A stretch of DNA of 64,000 nt from Paractinoplanes atraurantiacus (GCF_900215205.1 NZ_OBDY01000021.1:1-64000), one strand, 5' to 3'. Positions 7,658-16,130 are shown, counted from the first letter of the stretch. The notes: a model not told the origin generated them from the letters alone. A program made the numbers and translations.

Positions 7658-9889
7658 TTGTCCACCCACCGCCGGCCGGTCCCCAAGGGTCACCGCCGAG
7701 CGGCCCGCTCGCGGAGCCACCGGCTGCTGCCCATCGCCCTCGGCCTCGCGCTGCTGGGTGTCGGCGGCGTGGTCGGCCCCAGCGTGGTGGACAACGTGGC
7801 CGGCACGGCGCCCACCCGCGACCTGGCGCTGACCTCGATGCCGCGTGACGTGCCCGACCAGGGCCTGGTCTACGACGGGCTGCGGCCGGCCAAGGCGGGC
7901 ACCGTCTGCGCCGGGTCCTACCAGGTCGACGACCAGACCTGCACGCACGGGCCCGACTCGGCCCCGGCCGGTCTCAAGGTGCGCAGCGACGTCAGCCCGG
8001 TCACCGACAAAGCCCCCGAGCCGGTGCCGCCGGGGCGCGAGCCGGCCGATTTCGTGCCGGCCGACGCCGAGATCGCCCGCGACGAGGGCGGCAGCGCGCT
8101 GACCGCCGACGCGCCGGCCCTGATCCCCGACGCCGCGCCCGGCGACGCCGACTTCATCATCGGCGCGCACGACGTGGCCTGCGAGGGCGACGGCCGCAGC
8201 GGCAAGCGGGTCCAGGTCATCTACCTGCACGAGTTCGGCACGCCCAGCCGCTACACCGAGTTCCTCGGCTCGATCCGCACGTGGTCGGCCGGTGTCGACC
8301 AGATCTTCGACGAGAGCGCGGGCGAGACCGGCGGCTCGCGGCACGTCCGCTTCGTGACCACCCCGCAGTGCCGGGTCGACGTCACCGAGGTGCAGCTGCC
8401 CACCGGCGGGCTCGAGTCGTTCGCCGGCAGCATCGCCGCGCTGCGCACCCTCGGCTACAACCGCACCGACCGCAAATATCTGCTGTTCGCCGACGCGAAC
8501 GTCTACTGCGGCATCGCCACCTACGTCGCCGACCGGCGCCCGGGTCTGAGCAACCGCAACAACGGCGGCCCCTCCTACGGCCGGGTCGACGCCGGTTGCT
8601 GGAGCTCGGCCATGGCCGCGCAGGAGCTGACCCGCTCGCTCGGCGCGATGCAGGCCGGCTCACCCAACTCCAGCGGCCTGGGCAACTGCCTCGACGACTA
8701 CGACCTGCTCTGCGGCCCCGACCGCTCCGGCAAGCAGGTGCGCACCGTCTGCCCCAAGAAACACGAGACGCGCCTCGACTGCGGCCACGACGACTACTTC
8801 AGCACCGACCCCAGGCCGGGCAGCTACCTGGCCAAGAACTGGAACGTCGCGCAGAGCGAGTTCCTGCTGCGCAGCGACGGCGGCGACGACATCCCGGACG
8901 CGCCCGGCGCCCCCGAGCCGGCCGAGACGGCCGCCCCGGAGGCCACCGCGACCACGGCGCCGCCCTCGCCCGAGCCCAGCGCGAGCACGACGCCGGCGCC
9001 CACCGGGACGCCCAGTGCCGGCCCCGGCCCGGCCGACGGCGGTGGCGACGCCCCGCCGTCGTCGCCGTCGCAGTCCCCGAGCGAGAGCCCGGCCGTTCCG
9101 GACGAGGAGACCACCGGGGAACCGGAGATCGAGCCGGCGGCCCTGCTGGTCACGCCGACCGTCACGCCGAGTTCGGTCCCGACGACGAAGGTCCCGGCCC
9201 GCAGCGGCGTTCAGGAGGGCAGCGCGGTCCAGGCCGTGGTCGAGGTCCGCGACGCGACGAGCAGCTCGGTCCGGCTGACGTGGAGCGCCGCCTCCGAGAC
9301 CGCCACCTACGAGGTCTGGGTGGACAACCAGCCGATCGCCACCACCAAGGCGACCCGGGCCCGCCTGATCGGCCTCGCGCCGGCCTCGAAATACCAGGTC
9401 ACGGTCAAATCCACCGGGCGGTACGCGGCCCGGGCCACCGCCGAGACGGCGCCCGCCGCCCGCCCGGCCCAGAGCTCGTGGTTCACCCTGACCAACGCGC
9501 TCACCGGCGGCGCCGCCGACCTCTACGCGGCCCGGGCGGCCCTGGACACCCCGATCACCCTCAGCGGCACCGACGACGACGCCCAGCAGCAGTGGCAGCT
9601 GGTGCCGGCCGACGGCGGCAGCTACTCCCTGGTGTCGCGGGCCACCGGCAAGTGCGCGGGCCCGCTCGGCGGCGACGTGGTCGCCGGCGCCCCGCTCGTC
9701 CAGGTCGACTGCGCCGCGGGCGGCGCCGCCTGGACCCTGCAGGCCTCGCCGTACGGATTCACCCTGCGTACCACCGAGGGCGACCTGGTCGCCGGGGTGG
9801 GCGGCCAGCGTTTCGGCGCCCACCGCGTGCTCGTGCTCCAGAAAGGCAACGGCCAGCGTCACCAGAGTTGGACGGCGGTACCCGACTAG
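7658..9889 (+). CDS. Exported protein with inactivated metalloprotease-like domain, Fn3 and ricin-type lectin domains
   Basis: 743 residues from TTG 7658 (AAGGAG 5 nt upstream). A basic N-terminus is followed by a hydrophobic export segment (LLPIALGLALLGVGGVV). The main domain (about 165-405) resembles secreted actinobacterial zinc proteases, but the expected HExxHxxG site reads QELTRSLG (residues 322-329), so both zinc-binding His are lost. The surrounding Cys-rich region (GNCLDDYDLLC) is kept. Then come a Pro/Ser/Thr-rich linker (about 410-520), an Fn3 domain (about 525-615) and a ricin-B-like beta-trefoil (about 625-743; QQQWQL, GKCAGPL). Probably an extracellular carbohydrate-binding protein. 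The next gene starts 15 nt downstream. Confidence 0.82.
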   Translation: MSTHRRPVPKGHRRAARSRSHRLLPIALGLALLGVGGVVGPSVVDNVAGTAPTRDLALTSMPRDVPDQGLVYDGLRPAKAGTVCAGSYQVDDQTCTHGPDSAPAGLKVRSDVSPVTDKAPEPVPPGREPADFVPADAEIARDEGGSALTADAPALIPDAAPGDADFIIGAHDVACEGDGRSGKRVQVIYLHEFGTPSRYTEFLGSIRTWSAGVDQIFDESAGETGGSRHVRFVTTPQCRVDVTEVQLPTGGLESFAGSIAALRTLGYNRTDRKYLLFADANVYCGIATYVADRRPGLSNRNNGGPSYGRVDAGCWSSAMAAQELTRSLGAMQAGSPNSSGLGNCLDDYDLLCGPDRSGKQVRTVCPKKHETRLDCGHDDYFSTDPRPGSYLAKNWNVAQSEFLLRSDGGDDIPDAPGAPEPAETAAPEATATTAPPSPEPSASTTPAPTGTPSAGPGPADGGGDAPPSSPSQSPSESPAVPDEETTGEPEIEPAALLVTPTVTPSSVPTTKVPARSGVQEGSAVQAVVEVRDATSSSVRLTWSAASETATYEVWVDNQPIATTKATRARLIGLAPASKYQVTVKSTGRYAARATAETAPAARPAQSSWFTLTNALTGGAADLYAARAALDTPITLSGTDDDAQQQWQLVPADGGSYSLVSRATGKCAGPLGGDVVAGAPLVQVDCAAGGAAWTLQASPYGFTLRTTEGDLVAGVGGQRFGAHRVLVLQKGNGQRHQSWTAVPD

Positions 9890-9903
9890 ACCGGGAGGTA
9901 TCC

Positions 9904-10062
9904 ATGCCCAGCACGTTGAGCAAGCCCCTGGCAGAGCCCGAGGAGGGCCCGGCCAGGTTCAACAAGCGCCGCCTGATCCGCGTGATCGCGATCCTGACCA
10001 TCGGGATCGTGGTCGTGCTGGCGGTGTGGCAGGAGCCCCTTTACGCGTTGCGCTCCGTGTAA
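9904..10062 (+). CDS. Small single-pass membrane protein
   Basis: 52 residues: a polar, acidic N-terminus, a basic patch (FNKRRLIR), one hydrophobic helix (VIAILTIGIVVVLAVW) and a short tail. GGGAGG lies 7 nt before the ATG. It starts 15 nt after the secreted pseudo-protease gene, so the two are probably co-transcribed and it may assist that protein at the membrane (inference). The 3' end overlaps the convergent adenosine deaminase gene by 22 nt. No family recognised. Confidence 0.6.
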   Translation: MPSTLSKPLAEPEEGPARFNKRRLIRVIAILTIGIVVVLAVWQEPLYALRSV

Positions 10063-11063
10063 TCGTCGATCTCGGCGAGCAGGGTCTTCTTCCGCTCCGG
10101 CGCGAGGAAGCTCTGCTCGGCGCCGGCCCGGGCCAGCCCGGCCACGCCGCGGGCGTCCAGGCCGAGCAGCCGCGCGGCCGCCGCGTACTCCTGATCCAGC
10201 GTGGTGCCGAACATCGGCGGGTCGTCGGAGTTGATGCTCACCGGCACGCCCGCGCCGACCAGCGTGGCCAGCGGGTGCTCGTCGAGCGACGGCACGGCCC
10301 GGGTCCGCAGGTTGGAGGTCGGCGAGATCTCCAGCGGGATGCCGTTCTCGGCCAGGTGCGCCATCAGCGCCGGGTCCTGCGCGGCCGAGATGCCGTGCCC
10401 GATGCGCTCGGCGCCGAGCTCGCGCAGCGCGTCCCAGATCGTCTCCGGGCCGGTGGTCTCGCCGGCGTGCGGCACGCTGTGCAGCCCGGCCGCGCGGGCC
10501 TTGTCGAAGAACGGCTTGAACTGCGGCCGGGGCACGCCGATCTCGGGGCCGCCCAGCCCGAAACTGATCAGGCCGTCGGGCTGCTCCTCGAGCGCGATCC
10601 GCAGCGTCTCCTCGGCCGCGGGCAGACCGGCCTCGCCGGGAATGTCGAAGCACCAGCGCAGCTCGACGCCGAACTCCTTCGCGGCGGCCCGCCGGGCGTC
10701 CTCGATCGCCGCGCAGAAGGCCGGGGCGGCGATGCCGCGCCGCACGCTGGAGTACGGGGTGATGGTCAGCTCCGCGTACCGGACCTGCTGGCGGGCGAGC
10801 TCGCGGGCCACCTCGTAGGTCAGCGTCCGCACGTCCTCGTCGTCGCGGATGAGGTCGACGACGCTGAGGTAGACCTCGATGAAGTGGGCGAAGTCGCGGA
10901 AGGCGAAGTAGTCGGCCAGCGCGGCCGGGTCGGCCGGCACCGGCGTGCTGCCCTCGTGGCGCGCGGCCAGCTCGGCGACGATCCGCGGCGACGCCGAGCC
11001 GACGTGGTGGACGTGCAGCTCGGCCTTGGGCAGGCCGGCGATGAACGAGGTCAGCTCGGTCAT
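10041..11063 (-). CDS. add: Adenosine deaminase
   Basis: A 340-residue amidohydrolase-superfamily purine deaminase. Zinc ligands H17 and H19 lie in KAELHVHHVGS, the third ligand and catalytic Glu in VPHAGE (about 195), the next His in RIGHG, and the final Asp in SINSDDPPMFGT. It hydrolyses adenosine to inosine and ammonia in purine salvage. Position 20, where Leu is common (HxHLxG), is His, as also seems common in a subgroup whose exact substrate is less certain. The methyltransferase gene lies 12 nt upstream on the same strand, so the two may be co-transcribed. Confidence 0.9.
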   Translation of the reverse strand: MTELTSFIAGLPKAELHVHHVGSASPRIVAELAARHEGSTPVPADPAALADYFAFRDFAHFIEVYLSVVDLIRDDEDVRTLTYEVARELARQQVRYAELTITPYSSVRRGIAAPAFCAAIEDARRAAAKEFGVELRWCFDIPGEAGLPAAEETLRIALEEQPDGLISFGLGGPEIGVPRPQFKPFFDKARAAGLHSVPHAGETTGPETIWDALRELGAERIGHGISAAQDPALMAHLAENGIPLEISPTSNLRTRAVPSLDEHPLATLVGAGVPVSINSDDPPMFGTTLDQEYAAAARLLGLDARGVAGLARAGAEQSFLAPERKKTLLAEIDDYTERNA

Positions 11064-11075
11064 ACGGTCCCTTTC

Positions 11076-11885
11076 CTAACGAGCGGTCCGGGCCACCACG
11101 AAGACGCGGCGGAACGGGAACGCTACATGTCCGCCGGCCGCCGGGTAGGCGCCGGCCAGTTCCCGCGCCAGGTCGGCACGGAACGACTGCCAAGCATTCT
11201 CGTCCAGCGCGGCCTTGACGGGACGCAATGCCGTGCCCTCCATCCACCGCAGCACCGGGTGCTCGTCTTCGTTGACAGGCAGCAGGTGTACGTAAGTCGT
11301 CTCCCACGCGTCGACATCGGCCCCAGCGGCCACCAGCAGCCCCGCGTAGTCGACCGGGTCGTCGACGGGCGCCTCGCGCAGCACGTCGCCCAGCCCGTAG
11401 CGGCGGCCGACCTCGCGCAGCAGCCGGTGCGAGGGCGCCTGGAAGTTGCCCGGCACCTGCATGGCCAGCCACGCGCCGGCCGGCAGCTCCCCCGCCCACC
11501 GGGCCAGCAGATCCTGATGCCCCGGCACCCACTGCAGCGTCGCGTTGGTGACCAGCACGTCCACGTCCTCGGCGGGCCGGTAGTCACGGACGTCACCGAT
11601 CTCGAACCTCGCCGGCCGAGCATGCGCCCGCGCCTCGCCGCTCGCCTCGGGTGACGGGGTGACGCCGGCCTGTGCCCGCGCCTTCTCGATCATCTCGGGT
11701 GAGGAGTCGATGCCGGTCAGGCGGGCCGACGGCCACCTCTCGGCCAGCGAGAGCGTCAGCTCGCCGGGGCCGCAGCCGAGATCCACGACCGCTCGCGGCG
11801 AGGAGGCGCCGACGCGGGTGACCAGGTCGAAGAAGGGGCGCGAGCGCTCGGCGCCGTACCGCGAGTAGACGGCCGGATCCCACAT
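11076..11885 (-). CDS. tam: Trans-aconitate 2-methyltransferase (Tam-like)
   Basis: A 269-residue class I SAM-dependent methyltransferase. The glycine-rich SAM motif VVDLGCGPGELT is near residue 33, an acidic residue follows in LTGIDSSPEMI, and TNATLQWVPGH is the post-motif typical of Tam. The start MWDPAVYSRYGAERSRPF matches the family, so ATG 11885 is chosen although the frame stays open far upstream. The enzyme monomethylates trans-aconitate, a toxic by-product of the TCA intermediate cis-aconitate. It is divergent from the aldo/keto reductase; the 69-bp gap holds palindromes. Confidence 0.88.
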   Translation of the reverse strand: MWDPAVYSRYGAERSRPFFDLVTRVGASSPRAVVDLGCGPGELTLSLAERWPSARLTGIDSSPEMIEKARAQAGVTPSPEASGEARAHARPARFEIGDVRDYRPAEDVDVLVTNATLQWVPGHQDLLARWAGELPAGAWLAMQVPGNFQAPSHRLLREVGRRYGLGDVLREAPVDDPVDYAGLLVAAGADVDAWETTYVHLLPVNEDEHPVLRWMEGTALRPVKAALDENAWQSFRADLARELAGAYPAAGGHVAFPFRRVFVVARTAR

Positions 11886-11898
11886 GATCGTTCCTCCC

Positions 11899-11925
11899 AA
11901 ACCGTACGTACGTTTTGCAAGCAAA
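11899..11925. promoter_or_regulatory. Overlapping palindromes between divergent tam and aldo/keto reductase genes
   Basis: An 18-bp palindrome (11899-11916) centred on CGTACGTACG has a single mismatched pair. It partly overlaps TTTGC-AA-GCAAA (11914-11925), a perfect 5-bp inverted repeat. Both lie in the 69-bp intergenic region and could bind a dimeric repressor controlling either direction. No regulator gene is adjacent. Confidence 0.4.
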
Positions 11926-11954
11926 CTATCAGGAGAACGGTAGGGTGCGAACCT

Positions 11955-12932
11955 GTGGAGAATCGAAGTTTTCGCAGGATGGGACGGACGGTCGGGGTCA
12001 TCGGCCTGGGCGCCTGGCAGCTCGGGGCCGACTGGGGTGAGGTGAGCGAGTCCGACGCGCACGCGACCCTGCAGGCCGCGGTGGACTCCGGCGTCACCTT
12101 CATCGATACGGCCGACGTCTACGGCGACGGCCGCAGCGAGCAGATCATCGGCTCGTTCATCAAGGACAAGCCGCAGCTCACCGTCGCGACCAAGATGGGA
12201 CGCCGCGTCGCCCAGGAGCCCGGCAACTACACGCTCGACAACTTCCGGGCCTGGACCGACCGGTCCCGGGCCAACCTGGGCGTCGACACCCTCGACCTGG
12301 TCCAGCTGCACTGCCCGCCGACGCCGGTCTTCTCGACCGACGCCGTCTACGACGCCCTCGACACGCTCGTCCAGGAGAAGCGGATCAAGGCGTACGGGGT
12401 GAGCGTCGAGAAGGTCGACGAGGCCCTGGCCGCCATCGCCCGCCCGGGCACGGCCAGCGTGCAGATCATCCTCAACGCGTTCCGGCTCAAGCCGCTCGAG
12501 CGGGTGCTGCCGGCCGCGGCCGAGGCCGGAGTGGGCATCATCGCCCGGGTGCCGCTGGCCAGTGGCCTGCTCTCCGGCAAGTACGACGAGAGCACCACCT
12601 TCGCGGCCAACGACCACCGCAACTACAACCGGCACGGCGAGTCGTTCGACGTCGGCGAGACCTTCTCCGGCGTGGACTTCGCGACCGGCCTCGAGGCGGT
12701 GTCGCGGCTGCGGCCGTTCGTGCCCGAGGGCGCCACCATGGCGCAGTTCGCGTTGCGCTGGATCATCGACCAGCCGGCCGTCACGGTCGTCATTCCGGGC
12801 GCCCGCAACCAGTCGCAGGCGCACGCCAATGCCGCCGCCGCCGAGCTCGCCCCGTTGTCCGCGGAGACGCACGAGGCGGTCACCGCCGTCTATGACGAGC
12901 TGATTCGTCCGCAGGTGCACGACAGATGGTGA
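11955..12932 (+). CDS. Aldo/keto reductase
   Basis: A 325-residue (alpha/beta)8 NADPH-dependent oxidoreductase. The catalytic tetrad is recognisable as Asp and Tyr in FIDTADVYGDGRSE, Lys in VATKMG and His in VQLHCPP. The C-terminal cofactor-binding strand VTVVIPGARNQSQ is typical of AKR enzymes related to the AKR11/YajO group. It reduces aldehydes or ketones; natural substrate unknown. The GTG start at 11955 has no competing upstream candidate. The last 7 nt overlap the following small membrane-protein gene, implying co-expression. Confidence 0.93.
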   Translation: MENRSFRRMGRTVGVIGLGAWQLGADWGEVSESDAHATLQAAVDSGVTFIDTADVYGDGRSEQIIGSFIKDKPQLTVATKMGRRVAQEPGNYTLDNFRAWTDRSRANLGVDTLDLVQLHCPPTPVFSTDAVYDALDTLVQEKRIKAYGVSVEKVDEALAAIARPGTASVQIILNAFRLKPLERVLPAAAEAGVGIIARVPLASGLLSGKYDESTTFAANDHRNYNRHGESFDVGETFSGVDFATGLEAVSRLRPFVPEGATMAQFALRWIIDQPAVTVVIPGARNQSQAHANAAAAELAPLSAETHEAVTAVYDELIRPQVHDRW

Positions 12933-13162
12933 ACGAAGCGGCAACGACCCCAAAAAAGCTCAAAGGCTGGCTTCTCATGTCTTTAGGGGTGTTGGGGCTG
13001 GTCGTCGGTGCTCTGTGGACACTGCAGGGCCTGGACATCATCACCGACAGCCGGATGAGCGGTGTCGCCATCTGGTCGATCGTCGGCCCCGTCATCGCCG
13101 TCGCGGGACTGATTTCGATCATTCTGGGTGAGCGCGCGCGGGCTCGTTCCAAGCGCCTCTAA
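12926..13162 (+). CDS. Small two-helix membrane protein
   Basis: 78 residues with two hydrophobic helices (about 17-36 and 45-68) and a basic C-terminus (GERARARSKRL). It overlaps the aldo/keto reductase stop by 7 nt and is followed after 17 nt by a strong terminator, so it closes that transcript. I recognise no family; small actinobacterial membrane proteins of this shape are common and uncharacterised. Confidence 0.65.
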   Translation: MVNEAATTPKKLKGWLLMSLGVLGLVVGALWTLQGLDIITDSRMSGVAIWSIVGPVIAVAGLISIILGERARARSKRL

Positions 13163-13179
13163 AAGCTCTGGGAAAGAGC

Positions 13180-13215
13180 GAATCCCCCGCATCCGAGGCC
13201 GGATGCGGGGGATTC
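13180..13215. terminator. Bidirectional terminator hairpin
   Basis: A perfect 15-bp inverted repeat, GAATCCCCCGCATCC with its complement and a GAGGCC loop, lies between the convergent small membrane-protein gene and the cold-shock gene. AT-rich pairs at the base give A/T tracts on both strands. Confidence 0.85.
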
Positions 13216-13276
13216 ATCGATTTAGAACGCCGACCTCCGCCAGGCGATCGGCAGCCGGCCTAGGGCCGGCAGGGTC

Positions 13277-13480
13277 TCAGAGCGGGCGAACCTGCTCCGC
13301 CTGCGGGCCCTTCTGGCCCTGGGCGATCTCGAACTCGACCCGCTGGTTCTCCTCCAGCGTGCGGTAACCGCTCGTCTGGATGGCCGAGAAGTGGACGAAC
13401 ACGTCAGCACCCCCGCCGTCAACGGTGATGAAGCCGAAGCCCTTGTCTGCGTTGAACCACTTCACGGTTCCTTGCGCCAT
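13277..13480 (-). CDS. cspA: Cold-shock protein (CspA family)
   Basis: A 67-residue single cold-shock domain. RNP1 (KGFGFITV) and RNP2-like (VFVHFSAI) are complete, and the N-terminus MAQGTVKWFNADKGFGF is canonical. It binds single-stranded RNA/DNA as an RNA chaperone. GAAGGAGAG precedes the ATG. A long non-coding stretch upstream (13481 to about 13730) would give the long 5' UTR usual for csp genes; I see no second gene in it. Termination is at the hairpin 13180-13215. Confidence 0.97.
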   Translation of the reverse strand: MAQGTVKWFNADKGFGFITVDGGGADVFVHFSAIQTSGYRTLEENQRVEFEIAQGQKGPQAEQVRPL

Positions 13481-13730
13481 GCTGAACTCTCCTTCTGAAA
13501 ATGCCGGCCCCGTGATACCCCGGGCCGATGACCGTTTTCGAGCAGCGGCGCCGTGAGGCGGCCTTTCAGAGGACGTCCCATCCGTCAAGATCATTGATCC
13601 CGGCTGGATCACTGACGCATGGCGGAAGCAGCGAACCACTTACGCAAAAACTGGGCACACTGTACCTGAAAAGAGCCTCGTAAAGCTCCCCCCAAGCCAA
13701 TACGAAAAAGGTCAGCGGATTCGTCTGACC

Positions 13731-13776
13731 TAACCAAGAAAGGGCCCCCCACTTCGCTCTCGCGATGTGGGAGGCC
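13731..13776 (-). terminator. Terminator for the Holin-X/DUF3618/DUF4235 operon
   Basis: GGCCCCCCAC (13743-13752) pairs with GTGGGAGGCC (13767-13776), 10 bp with one mismatch. On the minus strand it is followed by CTTTCTTGG, placing it just after the DUF4235 stop. The rest of the 13481-13795 gap holds the csp leader and a weaker hairpin (GGTCAG/CTGACC, 13710-13730). Confidence 0.65.
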
Positions 13777-13795
13777 GTCGCCTCTTAACCCGACT

Positions 13796-14068
13796 TCAGT
13801 CAGGCCATTGACCAGTCAGTTTCCGAACACCGGCGGCGCCGCCCCGATCGACGGCCGCCTTCACGAGTGCGAAGATCGCACCCTGCAACGCGGCCGCCGC
13901 GAGAATCTCGCCCCATCCACGGTCCTCATCGGTGGCGTTCGGTGCGTCGTCGTCTCCGGAGGCCACCTTCCAGACCTCTTTGAAGACGAAGCCGGCGACC
14001 GCGCCCGCCCCGATGCCCAGCAGAATCCCGACCGGCTTGTAGGCGAGCTTGGAAACCTTGCCGCTCAC
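13796..14068 (-). CDS. DUF4235 membrane protein
   Basis: 90 residues. The family signature is clear: YKPVGILLGIGAGAVAGFVFKEVWK, then an acidic loop (DDDAPNATDEDRGWGE) and a second hydrophobic helix (ILAAAALQGAIFALVKAAVDR) ending in VRKLTGQWP. It is predicted to be a two-helix membrane protein of unknown role, conserved across actinobacteria. The start overlaps the stop of the DUF3618 gene by 4 nt (ATGA), so the last three genes of this block form one translationally coupled unit. Confidence 0.92.
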   Translation of the reverse strand: MSGKVSKLAYKPVGILLGIGAGAVAGFVFKEVWKVASGDDDAPNATDEDRGWGEILAAAALQGAIFALVKAAVDRGGAAGVRKLTGQWPD

Positions 14069-14385
14069 CGGCGCCTCCCTCGAACGATCAGAATGACACC
14101 CACGATCGCGACCACACCGGCCACGACCAACTGCAGCGGTACGGGACTCGTGCGCACCGCCTCCTCGCCAGTCTGGTTGACCTTGTCGGCGGTCGAGCGC
14201 ACTTTGTCGAGGACGCGCTGCTTCGTCTGCTCGACCTGGTCCTTGGCCCGCGCCTTGACGTCGGCCTTGGCGGCCAGCGCCTGCACGGTCTCACCGAGCT
14301 CGGCCCGGGTCTGCTTGATCTCGGCCCGGAGCTCCTCCACCGTCGGTTTCGGCACCGGGGTCTGGCTCTTGTCGTCCACGCTCAT
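14065..14385 (-). CDS. DUF3618 membrane-anchored coiled-coil protein
   Basis: 106 residues. The family signature VEELRAEIKQTRAELGETVQ near residues 16-35 starts a long charged helix (KADVKARAKDQVEQTKQRV). It is followed by a C-terminal transmembrane helix (PLQLVVAGVVAIVGVILIV) and RGRRR. Likely a cytoplasmic coiled coil tethered to the membrane, often encoded beside Holin-X proteins. It overlaps both neighbours by 4 nt. Biochemical function unknown. Confidence 0.92.
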   Translation of the reverse strand: MSVDDKSQTPVPKPTVEELRAEIKQTRAELGETVQALAAKADVKARAKDQVEQTKQRVLDKVRSTADKVNQTGEEAVRTSPVPLQLVVAGVVAIVGVILIVRGRRR

Positions 14386-14819
14386 GCCTTGTTCCGCTCC
14401 TTGGCGACCGCCAGCTTGACCTGATCGACGTCGGCCTTGACGCTCTCGATCGCGGCGCTCGGCTCCGGCGGCACCGCCTTGGACACCTGCTTCTTGCCGA
14501 TCAGCGCCAACACGCCGGCGATCACGAAGAGCGCGACCGTGACGATCAGGGCCGCCAGCCACAGATCGAGGAACAGGCTGAACACGATGATCAGCGTCGC
14601 GATGAGGGCACCCACGCCGTACAGGGCGAAGACGCCGCCCCCGGCGAACAGGCCGATCCCGATGCCGGCGTGCTTGCCCTTCTCCGCGAGTTCCGCCTTG
14701 GCCAGCGCTATCTCGTCCCGGACCAGCCTGCTGACCTGGTCGCTCGCGCGCTGCACCAACTCGGCGGTGGACTGATCGGCGAGCGGTTTGGCCTCACTGC
14801 CGTTCAGAACATCGGCCAT
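14382..14819 (-). CDS. Actinobacterial Holin-X / phage-holin-superfamily III protein
   Basis: 145 residues: an amphipathic N-terminal helix (STAELVQRASDQVSRLVRDEIALAK), two transmembrane helices (about 55-77 and 82-105), and a charged tail. This is the chromosomal actinobacterial Holin-X family, not evidence of a prophage. It is the first gene of the three-gene overlapping unit and is preceded by a strong AAGGAGGT ribosome-binding site. Probably part of an envelope-associated complex with the DUF3618 and DUF4235 proteins (inference from conserved order). Confidence 0.9.
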   Translation of the reverse strand: MADVLNGSEAKPLADQSTAELVQRASDQVSRLVRDEIALAKAELAEKGKHAGIGIGLFAGGGVFALYGVGALIATLIIVFSLFLDLWLAALIVTVALFVIAGVLALIGKKQVSKAVPPEPSAAIESVKADVDQVKLAVAKERNKA

Positions 14820-14898
14820 GGTGACCTCCTTCCGTGTCTCGGTGTATGCCCTGATCACCGGAGAGTCAATCCTGTTGCTGGAAACCCGGCAGAAGTGA

Positions 14899-16068
14899 TC
14901 AACGCTGGACGGTTGCCGCAACCGGCTCCTCCGGGCCGCCGAAGGCGATACCCCGGCTGTCACCGTCGTCCCCACCGGAGAAGACCCGCGAGTCCGGCGA
15001 GTCGGGATCGGGCTTGGGGACCGGGCGTACGGGCCCGGCCGGGCCGGGCTGGCTCAGGTCGGCCCGCACCCGCGGCATCGAGTCGCGCTGGTGCCGCCAG
15101 ATGAAGTTCACCAGCCGCTCGCGGACCAGGCAGCGCAGATCCCACAGCGCGCCGGCGTCGTTCGCGCTCACCAGCGCCCGCAGGCGCACCATCCCGCCGA
15201 CCGCGTCGGTCACCTGGAGCACACAGACCCGGCCGTCCCACAGCTCCGAGCCCTCGCATGTGGTGCGCAGCTCCGAGCGCAGCGGCTCGATGTCGGTGGC
15301 CCAGTCCACGTCGACCTCCGCCGTGCCGAGCACCGCGGAACCCGTACGCGTCCAATTCTGAAAGGGTTTGGTCGTGAAGTAGGAGGTGGGCAGGATGAGC
15401 CGCCGGTCGTCCCAGATCTGCACCGCCACATAGGTGAGGGTGAGCTCCTCGATGCGGCCCCACTCCCCCTCGACCACCACCACGTCGTCGACCCGCACGG
15501 CGTCGCTGAAGGCCAGCTGCAGCCCGGCGAAGACGTTGCCGAGCGTGCTCTGCGCGGCCAGGGCCGCGACCACGCTGACGATGCCGGCCGAGGCCAGCAC
15601 GCTGGCGCCGAGGGCCCGGATGTTCGGGAAGGTCATCAGCGCCACGCCTAGCGCGATGATCACGATGGCGGCCACGGTGACCCGGCGCAGGATCACCACC
15701 TGCGTCTTGAAGCGGCGGCGCCTGAGGTTGTCCGGCACGTCGAGACGCCAGCGGTTGAGCGCGGCGTCCTCCAGCACCAGCAGCAGCGCGGCCACCAGCC
15801 AGGCGAACGAGGCGATGAACAGGATGACCAGGGTGTGCAGCACGCCCGCCCGCGCCGGGAACTCGCCGGCGCCGGCCCGGATGGCCTGCTGCACGGCGAA
15901 GACCGTGGCCGAGGCCAGGAACGGGCGGTGGGCCGTGCGGGCCAGGTCGGCCGCGACGGCCGACCGGTGACCGGCCTTGGTGACCAGCCGGTGCAGGATC
16001 TCCACCACCACTATGGCGAGGCCGGCCGACCCGAGAACGATCAGCGCGGCCTTGAGTACGTCAGGCAC
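14899..16068 (-). CDS. MscS-family mechanosensitive ion channel
   Basis: 389 residues: about four transmembrane helices in the first 195 residues, then the conserved MscS pore/beta domain. The segment AAQSTLGNVFAGLQLAF is the pore-exit region and RVDDVVVVEGEWGRIEELTL the beta domain, followed by LPTSYFTTKPFQNWTR. The C-terminal 60 residues are Pro/Asp-rich and variable. The channel releases solutes on hypo-osmotic shock. It lies next to the Holin-X block on the same strand but separated by an 80-nt gap, so it may have its own promoter. Confidence 0.93.
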   Translation of the reverse strand: MPDVLKAALIVLGSAGLAIVVVEILHRLVTKAGHRSAVAADLARTAHRPFLASATVFAVQQAIRAGAGEFPARAGVLHTLVILFIASFAWLVAALLLVLEDAALNRWRLDVPDNLRRRRFKTQVVILRRVTVAAIVIIALGVALMTFPNIRALGASVLASAGIVSVVAALAAQSTLGNVFAGLQLAFSDAVRVDDVVVVEGEWGRIEELTLTYVAVQIWDDRRLILPTSYFTTKPFQNWTRTGSAVLGTAEVDVDWATDIEPLRSELRTTCEGSELWDGRVCVLQVTDAVGGMVRLRALVSANDAGALWDLRCLVRERLVNFIWRHQRDSMPRVRADLSQPGPAGPVRPVPKPDPDSPDSRVFSGGDDGDSRGIAFGGPEEPVAATVQR

Positions 16069-16091
16069 ATTCCTCTCCTGTCGCAGAAAGC

Positions 16092-16130
16092 GGGGAACGG
16101 CGACCTACCTTGCCCAGGTCGCCGGTCCCC
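16092..16130 (-). terminator. Terminator between DUF1206 and mscS-like genes
   Basis: A 15-bp stem with one mismatch (GGGGAACGGCGACCT at 16092-16106 with 16116-16130) and a 9-nt loop, located 31 nt after the DUF1206 stop on the minus strand. Confidence 0.6.

Noticed and set aside
11076..12953. Extension of the Tam-like gene upstream through the aldo/keto reductase region
   Set aside because: The family start MWDPAVYSRYG at 11885 is clear and the upstream part is antisense to a well-conserved reductase.
14382..14819. Prophage signal from the holin-like gene
   Set aside because: It is the chromosomal Holin-X family in a conserved membrane operon; no other phage genes occur nearby.
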